Source of the DNA: Pseudomonas spelaei
GTDB lineage: Bacteria; Pseudomonadota; Gammaproteobacteria; Pseudomonadales; Pseudomonadaceae
Length of the DNA stretch: 64,000 nt
Direction: 5' to 3'
Assembly (NCBI RefSeq): GCF_009724245.1
Contig: NZ_WNNK01000016.1
Coordinates: forward strand, 62,001 to 126,000
Shown: positions 17,365-27,086 of the stretch, piece after piece
How the letters are laid out: each line of letters begins with the position of its first letter
Position numbering within the stretch: the stretch's first letter is position 1
Program-made: the position numbers and the translations under genes
The notes under the pieces: model-generated
Seen by the model: only the letters and a program-made list of their open reading frames with translations
The model's database searches: none
What the model was told of the DNA's origin: nothing

Positions 17365-17952
17365 ATGGACCGACCTCTGCGCCTCTTGTCTCTGTATGGA
17401 TTGCTGTCCCTGCTACCACTGCTGGCCCACGCCGAAGCGCCTGTGGATTGCGAAGCCCTGAGCGACAACGTCTCCCTGGAAGCGGCCGAGTACCGTCCGC
17501 CAATGGAGGCCAAGGTGATCGGCGAAGGCCGCCTGCACTTCCACAGCGGCCCGAATGCGGTTTGCATGAACAAAAAAGTCTACGTGATTCCCAACGACAG
17601 CCTGACGGTATACGCGTCCAGCGACAGTGGCTGGGCCCAAGTCATGTACATCGCCAAAGACGGTCAGGACTTTACCGGCTGGGTCGAGGAAAAACGCCTG
17701 AAGCTCCTGGGTCACTATGGCGATGGCGCCAAGGAGCTTCCCGCCGACGTCAGCACCTTCGTCAAACGCCACGAAGAATGCGTGCATTTTGCCGGCGAAG
17801 AGCCCTACGACGCCGAGCGCCGGGCCTTCCTGGAGAAGGCCATGAATCAAGCCTGTACCGGCCACGATCGCCAGCTCAGCGACTTGCGTGAGCGGTACAA
17901 GGACAATCCCGAAGCCCGACAAGCCCTCGACCCACTGGAAAACATGGAATGA
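17365..17952 (+). CDS. Exported hypothetical protein with an SH3-like segment
   Basis: A 195-residue protein with an N-terminal signal peptide (RLLSLYGLLSLLPLLAHAEA). The mature part contains GRLHFHSGPNAVCMNKKVYV, then SDSGWAQVMYIAKDGQDFTG and WVEEKRLKLLG, which looks like a bacterial SH3-type domain, a fold often involved in binding cell-wall peptides. The C-terminal third is charged and helical and contains two Cys (positions about 138 and 163). I do not recognise a named family. It is monocistronic. Confidence 0.75.
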   Translation: MDRPLRLLSLYGLLSLLPLLAHAEAPVDCEALSDNVSLEAAEYRPPMEAKVIGEGRLHFHSGPNAVCMNKKVYVIPNDSLTVYASSDSGWAQVMYIAKDGQDFTGWVEEKRLKLLGHYGDGAKELPADVSTFVKRHEECVHFAGEEPYDAERRAFLEKAMNQACTGHDRQLSDLRERYKDNPEARQALDPLENME

Positions 17953-18146
17953 TTTTTTGGGGCGCCAGGTCTGAATAAATCTTGCCAAGGTCGTTGTGAG
18001 GACAATGACTGTGGCTCAATCCGGCACCATGGACCTCAATATCCACTTGCCCGACACCGTCAGGCGCTGTCATGTTTGTGTCATGACAGGCTCTCACTAT
18101 CGAAACTGTCCATCCAAGCGCGCGATAACAACAAGGACGACCGCCC

Positions 18147-18341
18147 ATGCCCACACAAAACCCGCACCGCACCGCCGGACTCTGTACGTCCAGCAAGGTC
18201 TACAGTGCCTTGACCGAACTCAAGCACCTGGAAGGCCACCGCTGCGCCAAGTTCCTGTCCCTGCTGGCGGAAAACCTGGTGCACAAGGGGCTGCTTAACG
18301 AACATGAAGTGGTGAACATGCTCGATCAGGTGGTCGACTGA
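18147..18341 (+). CDS. Small conserved-looking hypothetical protein
   Basis: A 64-residue protein (MPTQNPHRTAGLCTSSKVYS and onward) with AAGGACGA upstream. The second half (KFLSLLAENLVHKGLLNEHE) is a leucine-rich amphipathic helix and the C-terminus is acidic. No membrane segment and no recognised domain. Its size, ribosome site and codon use favour a real gene. Confidence 0.65.
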   Translation: MPTQNPHRTAGLCTSSKVYSALTELKHLEGHRCAKFLSLLAENLVHKGLLNEHEVVNMLDQVVD

Positions 18342-18454
18342 TCGCAACATGCCCCTCATGCCTCGATGCCAGTGATGTCGACTATCGAGCAGGGTGATTT
18401 TTCCTGAAGGCTGATGAACCGTAAGGTGACCCCCATAGAGCAATGGAGGTCGAT

Positions 18455-18634
18455 ATGCCTACTATCCAAATCATGTCCGTCATCGGCAGTGCGGTTCCCG
18501 CCCCTCTCAGGGAACTGGGTTTGCTCGCCTGCTGGTACCTGGTCCGGGACGGCGAGCCTGTCAGCGGCCCACTGACTTCACTGCCCGATGCCCAGGCACT
18601 GTCGCGCAAGATGGCCCACCGCTTCCACGCCTAA
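18455..18634 (+). CDS. Small hypothetical protein
   Basis: A 59-residue protein starting MPTIQIMSVIGSAVPAPLRE, with a strong GGAGG at 18445-18449 six bases before the ATG. The middle (LLACWYLVRDGEPVSGPLTS) resembles the short conserved proteins of pseudomonads that have a single compact beta fold, but I cannot assign a family. It is separated by about 110 bases from the 64-residue gene upstream. Confidence 0.6.
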   Translation: MPTIQIMSVIGSAVPAPLRELGLLACWYLVRDGEPVSGPLTSLPDAQALSRKMAHRFHA

Positions 18635-18714
18635 GGCAGAGTTGCATAGACCCAGATCAATAACGCCTGGCGGCACGTCGACTACCCTGTCGCCCTTTTG
18701 CGATCGAAGCCTCC

Positions 18715-20034
18715 ATGCACCCTGTCCTTGCCCCCGAACTACTGGCGCCCGCCGGCACCCTGAAGAACATGCGCTACGCCTTTGCCTACGGTGCCGATGC
18801 GGTGTACGCCGGGCAACCGCGCTACAGCCTGCGGGTGCGCAACAACGAGTTCGACCCTACTAACCTGGCGCTCGGCATCCAGGAAGCCCATGCACAGGGC
18901 AAGCGCTTCTACGTGGTCGTCAACATTGCGCCCCACAACGCCAAGCTGAAGACTTTCCTCAAGGACCTGGAACCCATCATCGCCATGGGTCCGGACGCAC
19001 TGATCATGTCCGACCCGGGTCTGATCATGCTGGTACGCCGGCACTTCCCGCATATGCCGATCCACCTCTCGGTACAGGCCAACACCGTAAATTGGGCCAG
19101 TGCCGAGTTCTGGCAACAGCAGGGAATCTGTCGGATCATCCTGTCACGAGAGCTGTCCCTGGAGGAAATCGCCGAAATCCGCCAGCAAGTCCCGGCCATG
19201 GAGCTGGAAGTCTTCGTCCATGGTGCGCTGTGCATGGCCTATTCCGGGCGCTGCCTGTTGTCGGGCTACATGAACAAGCGCGACGCCAACCAGGGGACCT
19301 GCACCAATGCCTGCCGCTGGAAGTACCAGGCGACCCAGGCGGTGGAAAATACCGTCGGCGATATCGTCCAGCAATATCAGCCGGAACCCACTCTTGGCCT
19401 GGGCGCCCCCACCGACCAAGTGTTCCTGCTGCAGGAAGCCAACCGCCCCGAAGAACAGATGCCCGCTTTCGAAGACGAACACGGTACCTACATCATGAAC
19501 GCCAAGGACCTGCGGGCGGTGCAGCATGTTGAGCGCATGGCCCACATGGGCGTGCATTCACTGAAGATCGAAGGCCGCACCAAGTCGCATTTTTACTGTG
19601 CGCGGACCACTCAGGTTTATCGTCAGGCCATTGATGATGCCGTGGCTGGGCGAACATTTGATCGAGGCTTGATGACCAACCTGGAGTCACTGGCGCAACG
19701 TGGCTACACCGAGGGTTTTCTGCGCAGGCACGTGCATGACGAGTACCAGAACTACCAGAACGGCAGCTCAGTGTCGCAGCGCCAGCAGTTTGTCGGGGAG
19801 TTGACCGGTGAGCGGCGTGGCGAGTTGGCCGAGGTCAAGGTGAAGAACCGTTTTGCCGTAGGCGATCATCTGGAGTTGATGACACCGGCGGGGAATTTTC
19901 ATTTTGATTTGGGGATGATGCAGAACGGCAATGGCCAGGGGATTGAAGTGGCGCCGGGGGATGGGCATACGGTGTATGTGCCGGTGCCACTGGAGATGGA
20001 ACTGCGGTTTGGGCTGTTGATGCGGGATCTATAA
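18715..20034 (+). CDS. trhP: tRNA 5-hydroxyuridine synthesis protein (U32 family)
   Basis: A 439-residue U32-family protein nearly collinear with E. coli YegQ, now called TrhP, which takes part in prephenate-dependent hydroxylation of wobble uridine in tRNA. Matches include APAGTLKNMRYAFAYGADAV, GKRFYVVVNIAPHNAKLKTF, VHGALCMAYSGRCLLSGY and NQGTCTNACRW. The cysteines in these last two motifs are the likely iron-sulfur ligands. The length (E. coli 453) is normal. It was earlier classed as a peptidase, which this family is not shown to be. It stands alone. Confidence 0.95.
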   Translation: MHPVLAPELLAPAGTLKNMRYAFAYGADAVYAGQPRYSLRVRNNEFDPTNLALGIQEAHAQGKRFYVVVNIAPHNAKLKTFLKDLEPIIAMGPDALIMSDPGLIMLVRRHFPHMPIHLSVQANTVNWASAEFWQQQGICRIILSRELSLEEIAEIRQQVPAMELEVFVHGALCMAYSGRCLLSGYMNKRDANQGTCTNACRWKYQATQAVENTVGDIVQQYQPEPTLGLGAPTDQVFLLQEANRPEEQMPAFEDEHGTYIMNAKDLRAVQHVERMAHMGVHSLKIEGRTKSHFYCARTTQVYRQAIDDAVAGRTFDRGLMTNLESLAQRGYTEGFLRRHVHDEYQNYQNGSSVSQRQQFVGELTGERRGELAEVKVKNRFAVGDHLELMTPAGNFHFDLGMMQNGNGQGIEVAPGDGHTVYVPVPLEMELRFGLLMRDL

Positions 20035-20110
20035 GGGAAATTGAGGCTGATTGTTCTGGCCTCATCGCGGGCAAGTCGAAGAGGCCCTTACAGGCACCTC
20101 AACTCTTGGA

Positions 20111-21793
20111 TCAGATCCTGAACTGCCCCACCAACTTACCCAACCGCTGACCCAGATCAGCCAGGCTACGCGACGTCTGCGCACCCAGTTGAGTCTCATC
20201 AGCCACACTGTCCACCGCCACGGCAATCTGATGCACGCTGCGATTGATCTCTTCGGCCACGGCGGTCTGTTCTTCGGCGGCGCTGGCAATCTGCGCGTTC
20301 ATCGAGTTGATGGTGCCGATCAACTGGGCCATGGTGTCCAGTGACGCCCCGGCTTCGTTGGCCTGAGCCGACGTACCGTCGCCAGCATCGCTGGAACGAC
20401 GCATAGACTCCACAGCGGCCTCGGTGCCCTTTTGCAGGCGGTCGATCATGCCCTGGATTTCCTGGGTGCTTTGTTGGGTACGACTGGCCAACGCCCGCAC
20501 TTCATCGGCTACCACCGCAAAACCACGCCCGGCCTCGCCTGCCCGCGCCGCTTCAATCGCTGCGTTGAGGGCCAGCAGGTTAGTCTGTTCAGCAATCGAG
20601 CGGATCACACCCAGCACGCTGACAATCGACGAAACATCCTTCTGCAAACTGTCCAATGACACACCGCTGCTACGGATATCGCTGACCAACGCATGAATCT
20701 GCGCAATGCTGCCGTCGACCACGCGCTTGGCGGCCTGGCCTTCGGCGTCGGTCTGCTGTGCGGCCACGGCAGCACCTTGGGCACTGCGGGCCACTTCATG
20801 GGCAGCCGAGGACATTTCGTTGATCGCAGTGGCCACCTGATCGGTCTCGTGGCGCTGGCGCTCCATGGCCTGCTCCGAGCGCTGGGCTTGCTCGGAAACC
20901 TGGCTGACCAGCCCGGTGAGCTGCGAGGTCATCTCGGTGATCTGGCGCACCAGGCCATGGATCTTGTCGACGAAGCGGTTGAACGAACCGGCCAACTCGC
21001 CCAGCTCATCCTGGCTGGTGATCGCCAGGCGGCGGGTCAAGTCGCCCTCGCCGGCGGCGATGTCGTCGAGGTTGATCTTCATCAGGTGCAGTGGCCGCAG
21101 AATGGTGTTGGCCACCAGCATACCCACCGCAGCAATCACCAGCAGCACGATCACCGCGATGCCGATAATGCTCAGCAGCACGCCTTCCATGCGCTGATGC
21201 ACCTTGACTTCGACTTCGCTGACCTGGGTTTCGATGCCATCCAGATTGACCGCCGTACCGATCACCATGTCCCACTTCGGCAGGTACTCGGTGTAACCCA
21301 GTTTGGGCACCAGTACCTTCTCGTTACCCGGCAGCGACGAGCTGTATTGCAGGTAGTGAGTGCCGTCCTTGCCGACCTTCACCAGGTCGCGGTTGACGTA
21401 CACGCCATTCGGGTCGCGGTTGTCCTTGAAGCTCTTGCCGACGCCTTCCGGGCTGTTGCCCTTGAACAGCCGAACTGTCTCGGAGTCGTAGCCGAAGAAG
21501 TAACCGTCCTTGCCGTAGGTGATGCTGGACAACAACTTGACCACTTGGGCCCGCGCGGCTTCGTCGCCGGGGGCTGCGGCGTCGTACAGCGGCTTGATGG
21601 TGGTCATCGCCACCGCCACGTAGCTCTGCAAGGTAGCCTTGGCATCGTCGAGCAGGCGCTGACGGGTTTCTTCGACCTCGTTGCGGGCCTGATCCTTGAG
21701 GATCCACACGGTGGTCACACTGATGACCACGGCAAACAGCAAAACAGGCAGTACTGCGAGGGACAATACTTTGGCCTTCAGGCTAAGGCGCAT
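20111..21793 (-). CDS. Methyl-accepting chemotaxis protein with single-Cache sensor
   Basis: A 560-residue chemoreceptor. Transmembrane helix 1 spans about 10-31, a periplasmic sensor about 35-200 (ITYGKDGYFFGYDSETVRLF and YLPKWDMVIGTAVNLDGIE, typical of Cache_2), transmembrane helix 2 about 206-230, HAMP about 231-283, then the long signalling coiled coil with the invariant tip EQTNLLALNAAIEAARAGEA. Cache_2 receptors often bind small organic acids; the ligand here cannot be told. It lacks a C-terminal CheR-binding pentapeptide. Confidence 0.95.
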   Translation of the reverse strand: MRLSLKAKVLSLAVLPVLLFAVVISVTTVWILKDQARNEVEETRQRLLDDAKATLQSYVAVAMTTIKPLYDAAAPGDEAARAQVVKLLSSITYGKDGYFFGYDSETVRLFKGNSPEGVGKSFKDNRDPNGVYVNRDLVKVGKDGTHYLQYSSSLPGNEKVLVPKLGYTEYLPKWDMVIGTAVNLDGIETQVSEVEVKVHQRMEGVLLSIIGIAVIVLLVIAAVGMLVANTILRPLHLMKINLDDIAAGEGDLTRRLAITSQDELGELAGSFNRFVDKIHGLVRQITEMTSQLTGLVSQVSEQAQRSEQAMERQRHETDQVATAINEMSSAAHEVARSAQGAAVAAQQTDAEGQAAKRVVDGSIAQIHALVSDIRSSGVSLDSLQKDVSSIVSVLGVIRSIAEQTNLLALNAAIEAARAGEAGRGFAVVADEVRALASRTQQSTQEIQGMIDRLQKGTEAAVESMRRSSDAGDGTSAQANEAGASLDTMAQLIGTINSMNAQIASAAEEQTAVAEEINRSVHQIAVAVDSVADETQLGAQTSRSLADLGQRLGKLVGQFRI

Positions 21794-21904
21794 GGTTTTT
21801 CTCTCTCGATCAGGGGGTGGTTTATGGGGTTAACGGCTTGGCGGGAGAAAACTGTAGGCCGCTATCGCAGCCTCGTTTCACTCGAGAGCCCCTGCACGAA
21901 CAAC

Positions 21905-23227
21905 CTACAGCGTCATCGCGGCAAACCAGCCGAAGGCCAGCAACGGCAGGTTGTAGTGCAGGAACGTCGGTACCACGGTGTCCCAGATATGGTGATGCTG
22001 ACCGTCGATGTTCAAGCCTGAGGTTGGGCCCAGCGTGGAATCCGAGGCAGGCGAACCGGCATCACCCAAGGCACCGGCAGTACCGACGATGCACACAATG
22101 GCCAGCGGACTGAACCCCAGTTGCACACACAGCGGCACGAAGATCGCCGCCAAAATCGGCACGGTGGAGAACGACGAGCCGATGCCCATGGTCACCAATA
22201 ACCCCACCAGCAACATCAGCAACGCACCCACCCCACGACTATGGCCGATGAAGGCTGCGGACGCTTGCACCAGTGTATTGACTTCGCCGGTGGCCTTGAG
22301 TACTTCGGCAAAGCCTGAGGAGGCGATCATGATGAACCCGATCATCGCCATCATCTTCATGCCTTCGGTGAACAGATCATCGGTTTCACGCCAACGCACG
22401 ATGCCCGACACCGAGAAGATTAGGAACCCGGCCAGGGCACCAATAATCATCGAATCCAGCCACAACTGAATAATGAACGCCGAGGCAATCGCCACGCCGG
22501 CCACCAGCAGGGTCAACGGGTTGTATTGCACGGCGACTTGCTCGACCCGCTCGATTTTCTCCAGGTCGTACACACGTTTCTTGCGGTAGCTGATAAACAC
22601 CGCCACCAGCAGGCCGACCACCATGCCCAGCGCCGGGAGGCCCATGGCGTGGGTGACGTTGACGTGACTGATGTCCACCCCGCTCTTGGCGACGTTGGCT
22701 AGCAGGATCTGGTTAAGGAAGATATTGCCAAAGCCTACCGGCAGAAACATGTAGGGCGTGATCAGGCCGAAGGTCATGACACAGGCGATCAGCCGGCGGT
22801 CCAGTTGCAGCTTGGTCAGCACATATAACAGTGGCGGCACCAGCAGCGGGATAAAGGCAATATGGATCGGCAGGATGTTCTGCGACGCGATGGCCACCAC
22901 CCAGAGCAAACCGATCAACAGCCATTTGACATGACTGCCGCCGCTGGCCTCCTGGCGGTCCACTAACAGCAAGGCCTTGTCCGCCAAGGCGTGGGCCAGG
23001 CCGGACTTGGCAATCGCCACCGCGAAAGCGCCGAGCAACGCGTAGGACAACGCCACCGTAGCGCCGCCTCCCAGGCCGCTGTTGAACGCCTTCAGCGTGG
23101 CATCGATGCCCAATCCACCGGTCAGGCCACCCACGAGGGCGCCGACAATGATCGCGATGACCACATGCACGCGAGACAGGCTGAGCACCAGCATGGTACC
23201 GACCGCGGCGATTACTGCATTAACCAT
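21905..23227 (-). CDS. NhaC-like sodium/proton antiporter family protein
   Basis: A 440-residue inner-membrane protein with about eleven hydrophobic helices. GALVGGLTGGLGIDATLKAF near the N-terminus and GTAGALGDAGSPASDSTLGP near the C-terminus are typical of the NhaC/YuiF-type ion transporter family, which exchanges sodium or amino acids for protons. The stretch ASQNILPIHIAFIPLLVPP contains polar residues likely in the transport path. It sits between two chemoreceptor genes with no operon link. A fragment resembling the REP core lies in the gap at about 21855-21890. Confidence 0.85.
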   Translation of the reverse strand: MVNAVIAAVGTMLVLSLSRVHVVIAIIVGALVGGLTGGLGIDATLKAFNSGLGGGATVALSYALLGAFAVAIAKSGLAHALADKALLLVDRQEASGGSHVKWLLIGLLWVVAIASQNILPIHIAFIPLLVPPLLYVLTKLQLDRRLIACVMTFGLITPYMFLPVGFGNIFLNQILLANVAKSGVDISHVNVTHAMGLPALGMVVGLLVAVFISYRKKRVYDLEKIERVEQVAVQYNPLTLLVAGVAIASAFIIQLWLDSMIIGALAGFLIFSVSGIVRWRETDDLFTEGMKMMAMIGFIMIASSGFAEVLKATGEVNTLVQASAAFIGHSRGVGALLMLLVGLLVTMGIGSSFSTVPILAAIFVPLCVQLGFSPLAIVCIVGTAGALGDAGSPASDSTLGPTSGLNIDGQHHHIWDTVVPTFLHYNLPLLAFGWFAAMTL

Positions 23228-23486
23228 GGTTACCTCAAGACAGAAAACTGAAAAAACAGCAAAACACGGGCATACCGGCGCCCAGGCACGCGTCGAGAAC
23301 GACTGCCGGAATGCAGGCTTAAAGAGAGTTTTATTAGAGGGCGCGCACTTTGCAGCAGGTGGGACGTCATGTCAAAGACGAAGGACCGCAGGGAAACTTT
23401 AAATTGAGTGTCTGAATAAAGAAAAAACCTGGCCCGCCGATACAGGCAGATCGTCTCTGTCGTCTCGCAAGGTTAAGGATATCTCC

Positions 23487-25634
23487 ATGTCGCTCAGACA
23501 GCTGTCCATACAATGGAAAATTACCCTCCTGGCGGGCCTTTGCCTGGCGGGAATCGTGACCTTGCTGGTGGGGCTTTCGTTGTATCGCATGGAGCAGAGT
23601 ACCCAGCGGGTCAAGGCGTCCAGCATGGAGATGCTCGATGAGGCGGCCCAGTCGCGCATCGAAGCCCAAGGCGAAGTCCAGGCGCTGGGCATTCGCCAGC
23701 AGTTCATGGACGCCTACCAATACGGCCACGGTTTTTCCCGACAAGTGCTGTTTTTGCGCGAACAAGCCGAGAAGCGCTTCCTGGATGCCTTCGACCTGCG
23801 GGAAGACCTGACCCGCCAAGTCAAGGCGGCGCTGCAAGCCAACCCGGACTTGCTGGGCCTGTCTCTGGTGTTCGAAGCCAATGCACTGGACGGCAAGGAC
23901 GAGCTGTTCAACGGTCAGAAAGAGCTGGGCAGCAATGAAAAAGGCCGCTTTGCCCTGTACTGGTCGCAACCGACGCCCGGCAAGCTGACCTCAATGCCGC
24001 TGCCGGAAAGCGACATGTCCGACACCAGTATCGGCCCCAGCGGTGAGAAGGCCAACGCGTGGTTCACCTGCCCGCGCACCACCCTCAAGCCGTGTGTGAT
24101 TGAACCCTACTTCTATGTGATCGACGGGCAGAACGTGCTGATGACCAGCATTGTCTTCCCGCTGATGGTGGACGGTAAAGTCATTGCCTCGCTGTCGGTG
24201 GACATCAACCTCAATAGCCTGCAAGCCATCAGCCAGCAGGCCAGCCAGAAGCTCTACGACGGCCAGACCAACGTCAGCATCATCAGCCCGGTGGGCCTGC
24301 TGGCCGGTTACAGCCCGGATGCCAGCCAACTCAGCCAGCGTCTGGACAAGGTCGACGCCACCAGCGGTGCGCAACTGATCAAGGCCCTGACCGACAGTAC
24401 CGAGACCCGCAGTCTGCGCAGCGATCATCAACTCAAAGTGTTGGCGCCGTTCCAGCCGATTCCCGGCGGCAAGTCGTGGGGGGTGTTGCTGGATGTGCCG
24501 GAAAAAGTCCTGGTCGCCCCCGCCGAAGCCCTCAAGGCTGAACTGGATGCCGACAACGCCAAAGGCACCTTGCTGGAACTGAGCCTGGGCTTGTTAGCGG
24601 CGATCGTCGGGCTGTTGCTGGTGTGGCTGATGGCCCGCAGCGTGACCCGGCCGATCCTCGGCGTCGCACGCATGCTGGAAGATATTGCCAGCGGCGAAGG
24701 CGACCTCACTCGGCGCCTGGCCTATGACAAGCACGATGAACTCGGTGAGTTGGCCGGCTGGTTCAACCGCTTCCTCGACAAGCTGCAACCGATCATTGCC
24801 CAGGTCAAACGTTCGGTACAGGACGCCCGTGGCACCGCCGACCAGTCCGCCGCCATCGCCACCCAGACCAGCGCCGGCATGGAGCAGCAGTATCGCCAGG
24901 TCGACCAGGTGGCTACCGCTTCCCACGAGATGAGCGCCACCGCCCAGGACGTCGCCCGCAGCGCCGCTCAAGCCGCCCAGGCCGCCCGCGATGCGGATCA
25001 AGCCACCCGCGAAGGCCTGACCGTGATCGATCGCACCACCACCAGCATCGGCCACCTGGCCGCCGACATGAGCACGGCCATGACCCAGGTCGAAGGCCTG
25101 GCGGCCAACAGCGAAAAGATTGGTTCAGTGCTGGAAGTGATTCGCGCCATCGCCGAGCAGACCAACCTGCTGGCCCTCAACGCCGCCATCGAAGCGGCCC
25201 GCGCCGGCGAGGCCGGGCGTGGTTTTGCGGTGGTCGCCGATGAAGTACGCAACCTGGCACGTCGCACCCAGGAATCGGTGGAAGAAACCCGCGCGGTCAT
25301 CGAGCAACTGCAAAGTGGCACCCAAGACGTGGTGGGCTCCATGAGCAACAGCCACCGCCAGGCCCAGGGCAGTGTCGAGCAAGTGGGACATGCCGTGACG
25401 GCACTGCGCCAGATTGGCGATGCGGTGACGGTGATCAGCGACATGAACCTGCAAATCGCCAGCGCCGCCGAAGAGCAAAGCGCGGTGGCCGAGGAGATCA
25501 ACCATAACGTAGCGAGTATTCGTGACGTGACGGAATCGCTGTCGGGCCAGGCCAATGAATCGGCGCGGGTCAGCCAGGCGTTGAACAGCCTGGCCAACCA
25601 GCAGCAGAGTTTGATGGATCAGTTCAGGGTTTGA
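23487..25634 (+). CDS. Methyl-accepting chemotaxis protein with large double-Cache-like sensor
   Basis: A 715-residue chemoreceptor. The first membrane helix is at about 11-31, a large periplasmic region at 32-365 (size and motifs such as VMTSIVFPLMVDGKVIASLS suggest a dCache-type sensor), the second helix at about 372-391, HAMP 392-445 (EDIASGEGDLTRRL), then the signalling domain with EQTNLLALNAAIEAARAGEA. Periplasmic cysteines in WFTCPRTTLKPCVIE could form a disulfide. Ligand unknown. A REP-like repeat follows within 20 bases. Confidence 0.94.
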   Translation: MSLRQLSIQWKITLLAGLCLAGIVTLLVGLSLYRMEQSTQRVKASSMEMLDEAAQSRIEAQGEVQALGIRQQFMDAYQYGHGFSRQVLFLREQAEKRFLDAFDLREDLTRQVKAALQANPDLLGLSLVFEANALDGKDELFNGQKELGSNEKGRFALYWSQPTPGKLTSMPLPESDMSDTSIGPSGEKANAWFTCPRTTLKPCVIEPYFYVIDGQNVLMTSIVFPLMVDGKVIASLSVDINLNSLQAISQQASQKLYDGQTNVSIISPVGLLAGYSPDASQLSQRLDKVDATSGAQLIKALTDSTETRSLRSDHQLKVLAPFQPIPGGKSWGVLLDVPEKVLVAPAEALKAELDADNAKGTLLELSLGLLAAIVGLLLVWLMARSVTRPILGVARMLEDIASGEGDLTRRLAYDKHDELGELAGWFNRFLDKLQPIIAQVKRSVQDARGTADQSAAIATQTSAGMEQQYRQVDQVATASHEMSATAQDVARSAAQAAQAARDADQATREGLTVIDRTTTSIGHLAADMSTAMTQVEGLAANSEKIGSVLEVIRAIAEQTNLLALNAAIEAARAGEAGRGFAVVADEVRNLARRTQESVEETRAVIEQLQSGTQDVVGSMSNSHRQAQGSVEQVGHAVTALRQIGDAVTVISDMNLQIASAAEEQSAVAEEINHNVASIRDVTESLSGQANESARVSQALNSLANQQQSLMDQFRV

Positions 25635-25653
25635 GGGGATAACACAGCCCTTC

Positions 25654-25758
25654 CTGTAGCCGCTGCCGAGGCACGAGGCTGCGATGTGTGTCCGCAGGAC
25701 CACCCTCGGGGGCCGCTGCGCAGCCCATCGCAGCCTCGTGCCTCGACAGCGGCTACAG
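25654..25758. repeat. REP-like long inverted intergenic repeat, copy 3
   Basis: Arms CTGTAGCCGCTGCCGAGG and CCTCGACAGCGGCTACAG (one mismatch) with inner arms GGCTGCGAT/ATCGCAGCC, as in copy 2. It fills the gap between the convergent chemoreceptor and histidine kinase genes. Confidence 0.9.
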
Positions 25759-25766
25759 CCAGGCCC

Positions 25767-27086
25767 TCAGCCCTGGCGACGGGGCAGCTCAATCACCACC
25801 TTCAACCCGCCCAACTCACTCTCCTGCAACTGCAACACCCCGCCCCACACCTCGACGATATCCCGCACGATCCCCAGCCCAAGGCCATGGCCCTGGGTTT
25901 GTTCATCCAAGCGTGTACCACGGCTAAAGACCTGGTCGCGCTGGTTCTCGGGAATCCCCGGGCCATCGTCCTCCACGCTCAGGCGAAAGCCATCCGCCAC
26001 TTCATCGATGCGAAGCACCACCTCGGCATCCGCCCATTTGCAGGCGTTATCGAGCAGGTTGCCCAGTAGCTCCAGCAGGTCCTCACGGTCCCACGGCAAC
26101 TGTAAACCGGGCCGTACGTGGCAGCTCAACGCCAGATGCTCGCCGTGGATCATGTTCAAGGTGGCCAGCAACCCCGGCAACTCTCCATCGCAGTCAAACA
26201 AGGCACCGGGCAAGGTTTCGCCGGCCAGCCGCGCGCGATTAAGCTCTCGGTTGAGCCGTTGCTGTACCTGCTCCAGTTGCTCACGAAGCAGTTTGGCGAG
26301 CTGCGGATGGTCCTTGAGCTGCTCGCTGGACGCTGCGCTCAACAACACTGCCAGCGGGGTTTTCAAGGCATGGCCGAGGTTGCCCAAGGCATTACGCGAG
26401 CGCTTGAGGCTGTCTTCAGTGTGAGCCAACAAATGGTTGATTTGCGCCACCAGTGGTTCCAGCTCCACCGGCACCAGGGTGTCCAGTTGCGAGCGCTGAC
26501 CCTGTTGCAGTTGGGCGATCTGTTCGCGGGCGGTTTCCAGGGGGCGCAACGCACGGCGCACGGTGACTCGTTGCAGGACCAGGATCATCAGCAACGCTGC
26601 AACCCCGAGGACCAGACCAACCTGACGCATCAGGCGAAAGCTTTCCCTGACCGGCGTGTAGTCCTGGGCCACGCTGATGGAAATCGATTGGCCGAAGCGC
26701 TTGTAGTCCGAACGCAACACCAACAGTTGCTGGCCTTCCGGCCCCAACTGCAGATTGCCCTTCAGGCCCACGTGGGGCAGTTGTGGCAACTCCTGATCCC
26801 ACAGGGAACGGGAACGCCAGTGAGTGTCGGAAAAATCGATACGAAAATAGTGCCCGGAAAACGGACGCTGATAGGCCGGTGACAGGCGCTGTTCATCCAG
26901 TTGCACGCCATTGGGTCCACGCACCAGTGCCACCAACAGGTTTTCGCTGTCGTTGCGCAACCCGGATTCAAGGTAGCGTTGCAAGCCCATTTCAAACAGC
27001 CACAGGCTGGTTTGCGCCAACACCAGCCCAACAATCACCATGACGCTGATCAGCCCCAGGCTCAACCGCCGCTGAATGGACTTCAC
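25767..27086 (-). CDS. Sensor histidine kinase, BqsS/CarS-like
   Basis: A 439-residue membrane kinase: helix 1 about 9-31, periplasmic sensor about 32-158, helix 2 about 158-175, a HAMP-like linker, then the dimerisation helix with the phospho-acceptor His in NLGHALKTPLAV, and the ATPase boxes LLDNACKWA, VEDDGPGIP and GHGLGLGIV. It starts with GTG, overlapping the regulator stop codon by four bases. Gene order and the regulator suggest the iron/calcium-responsive BqsS (CarS) of P. aeruginosa, but I do not see the RExxE iron motif reported for BqsS, so the signal is uncertain. Confidence 0.88.
   Translation of the reverse strand: MKSIQRRLSLGLISVMVIVGLVLAQTSLWLFEMGLQRYLESGLRNDSENLLVALVRGPNGVQLDEQRLSPAYQRPFSGHYFRIDFSDTHWRSRSLWDQELPQLPHVGLKGNLQLGPEGQQLLVLRSDYKRFGQSISISVAQDYTPVRESFRLMRQVGLVLGVAALLMILVLQRVTVRRALRPLETAREQIAQLQQGQRSQLDTLVPVELEPLVAQINHLLAHTEDSLKRSRNALGNLGHALKTPLAVLLSAASSEQLKDHPQLAKLLREQLEQVQQRLNRELNRARLAGETLPGALFDCDGELPGLLATLNMIHGEHLALSCHVRPGLQLPWDREDLLELLGNLLDNACKWADAEVVLRIDEVADGFRLSVEDDGPGIPENQRDQVFSRGTRLDEQTQGHGLGLGIVRDIVEVWGGVLQLQESELGGLKVVIELPRRQG

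Noticed and set aside
20693..22021. 442-codon plus-strand frame opposite the chemoreceptor
   Set aside because: His/Gln/Gly-rich translation typical of antisense to GC-rich genes; the minus strand encodes a complete chemoreceptor.
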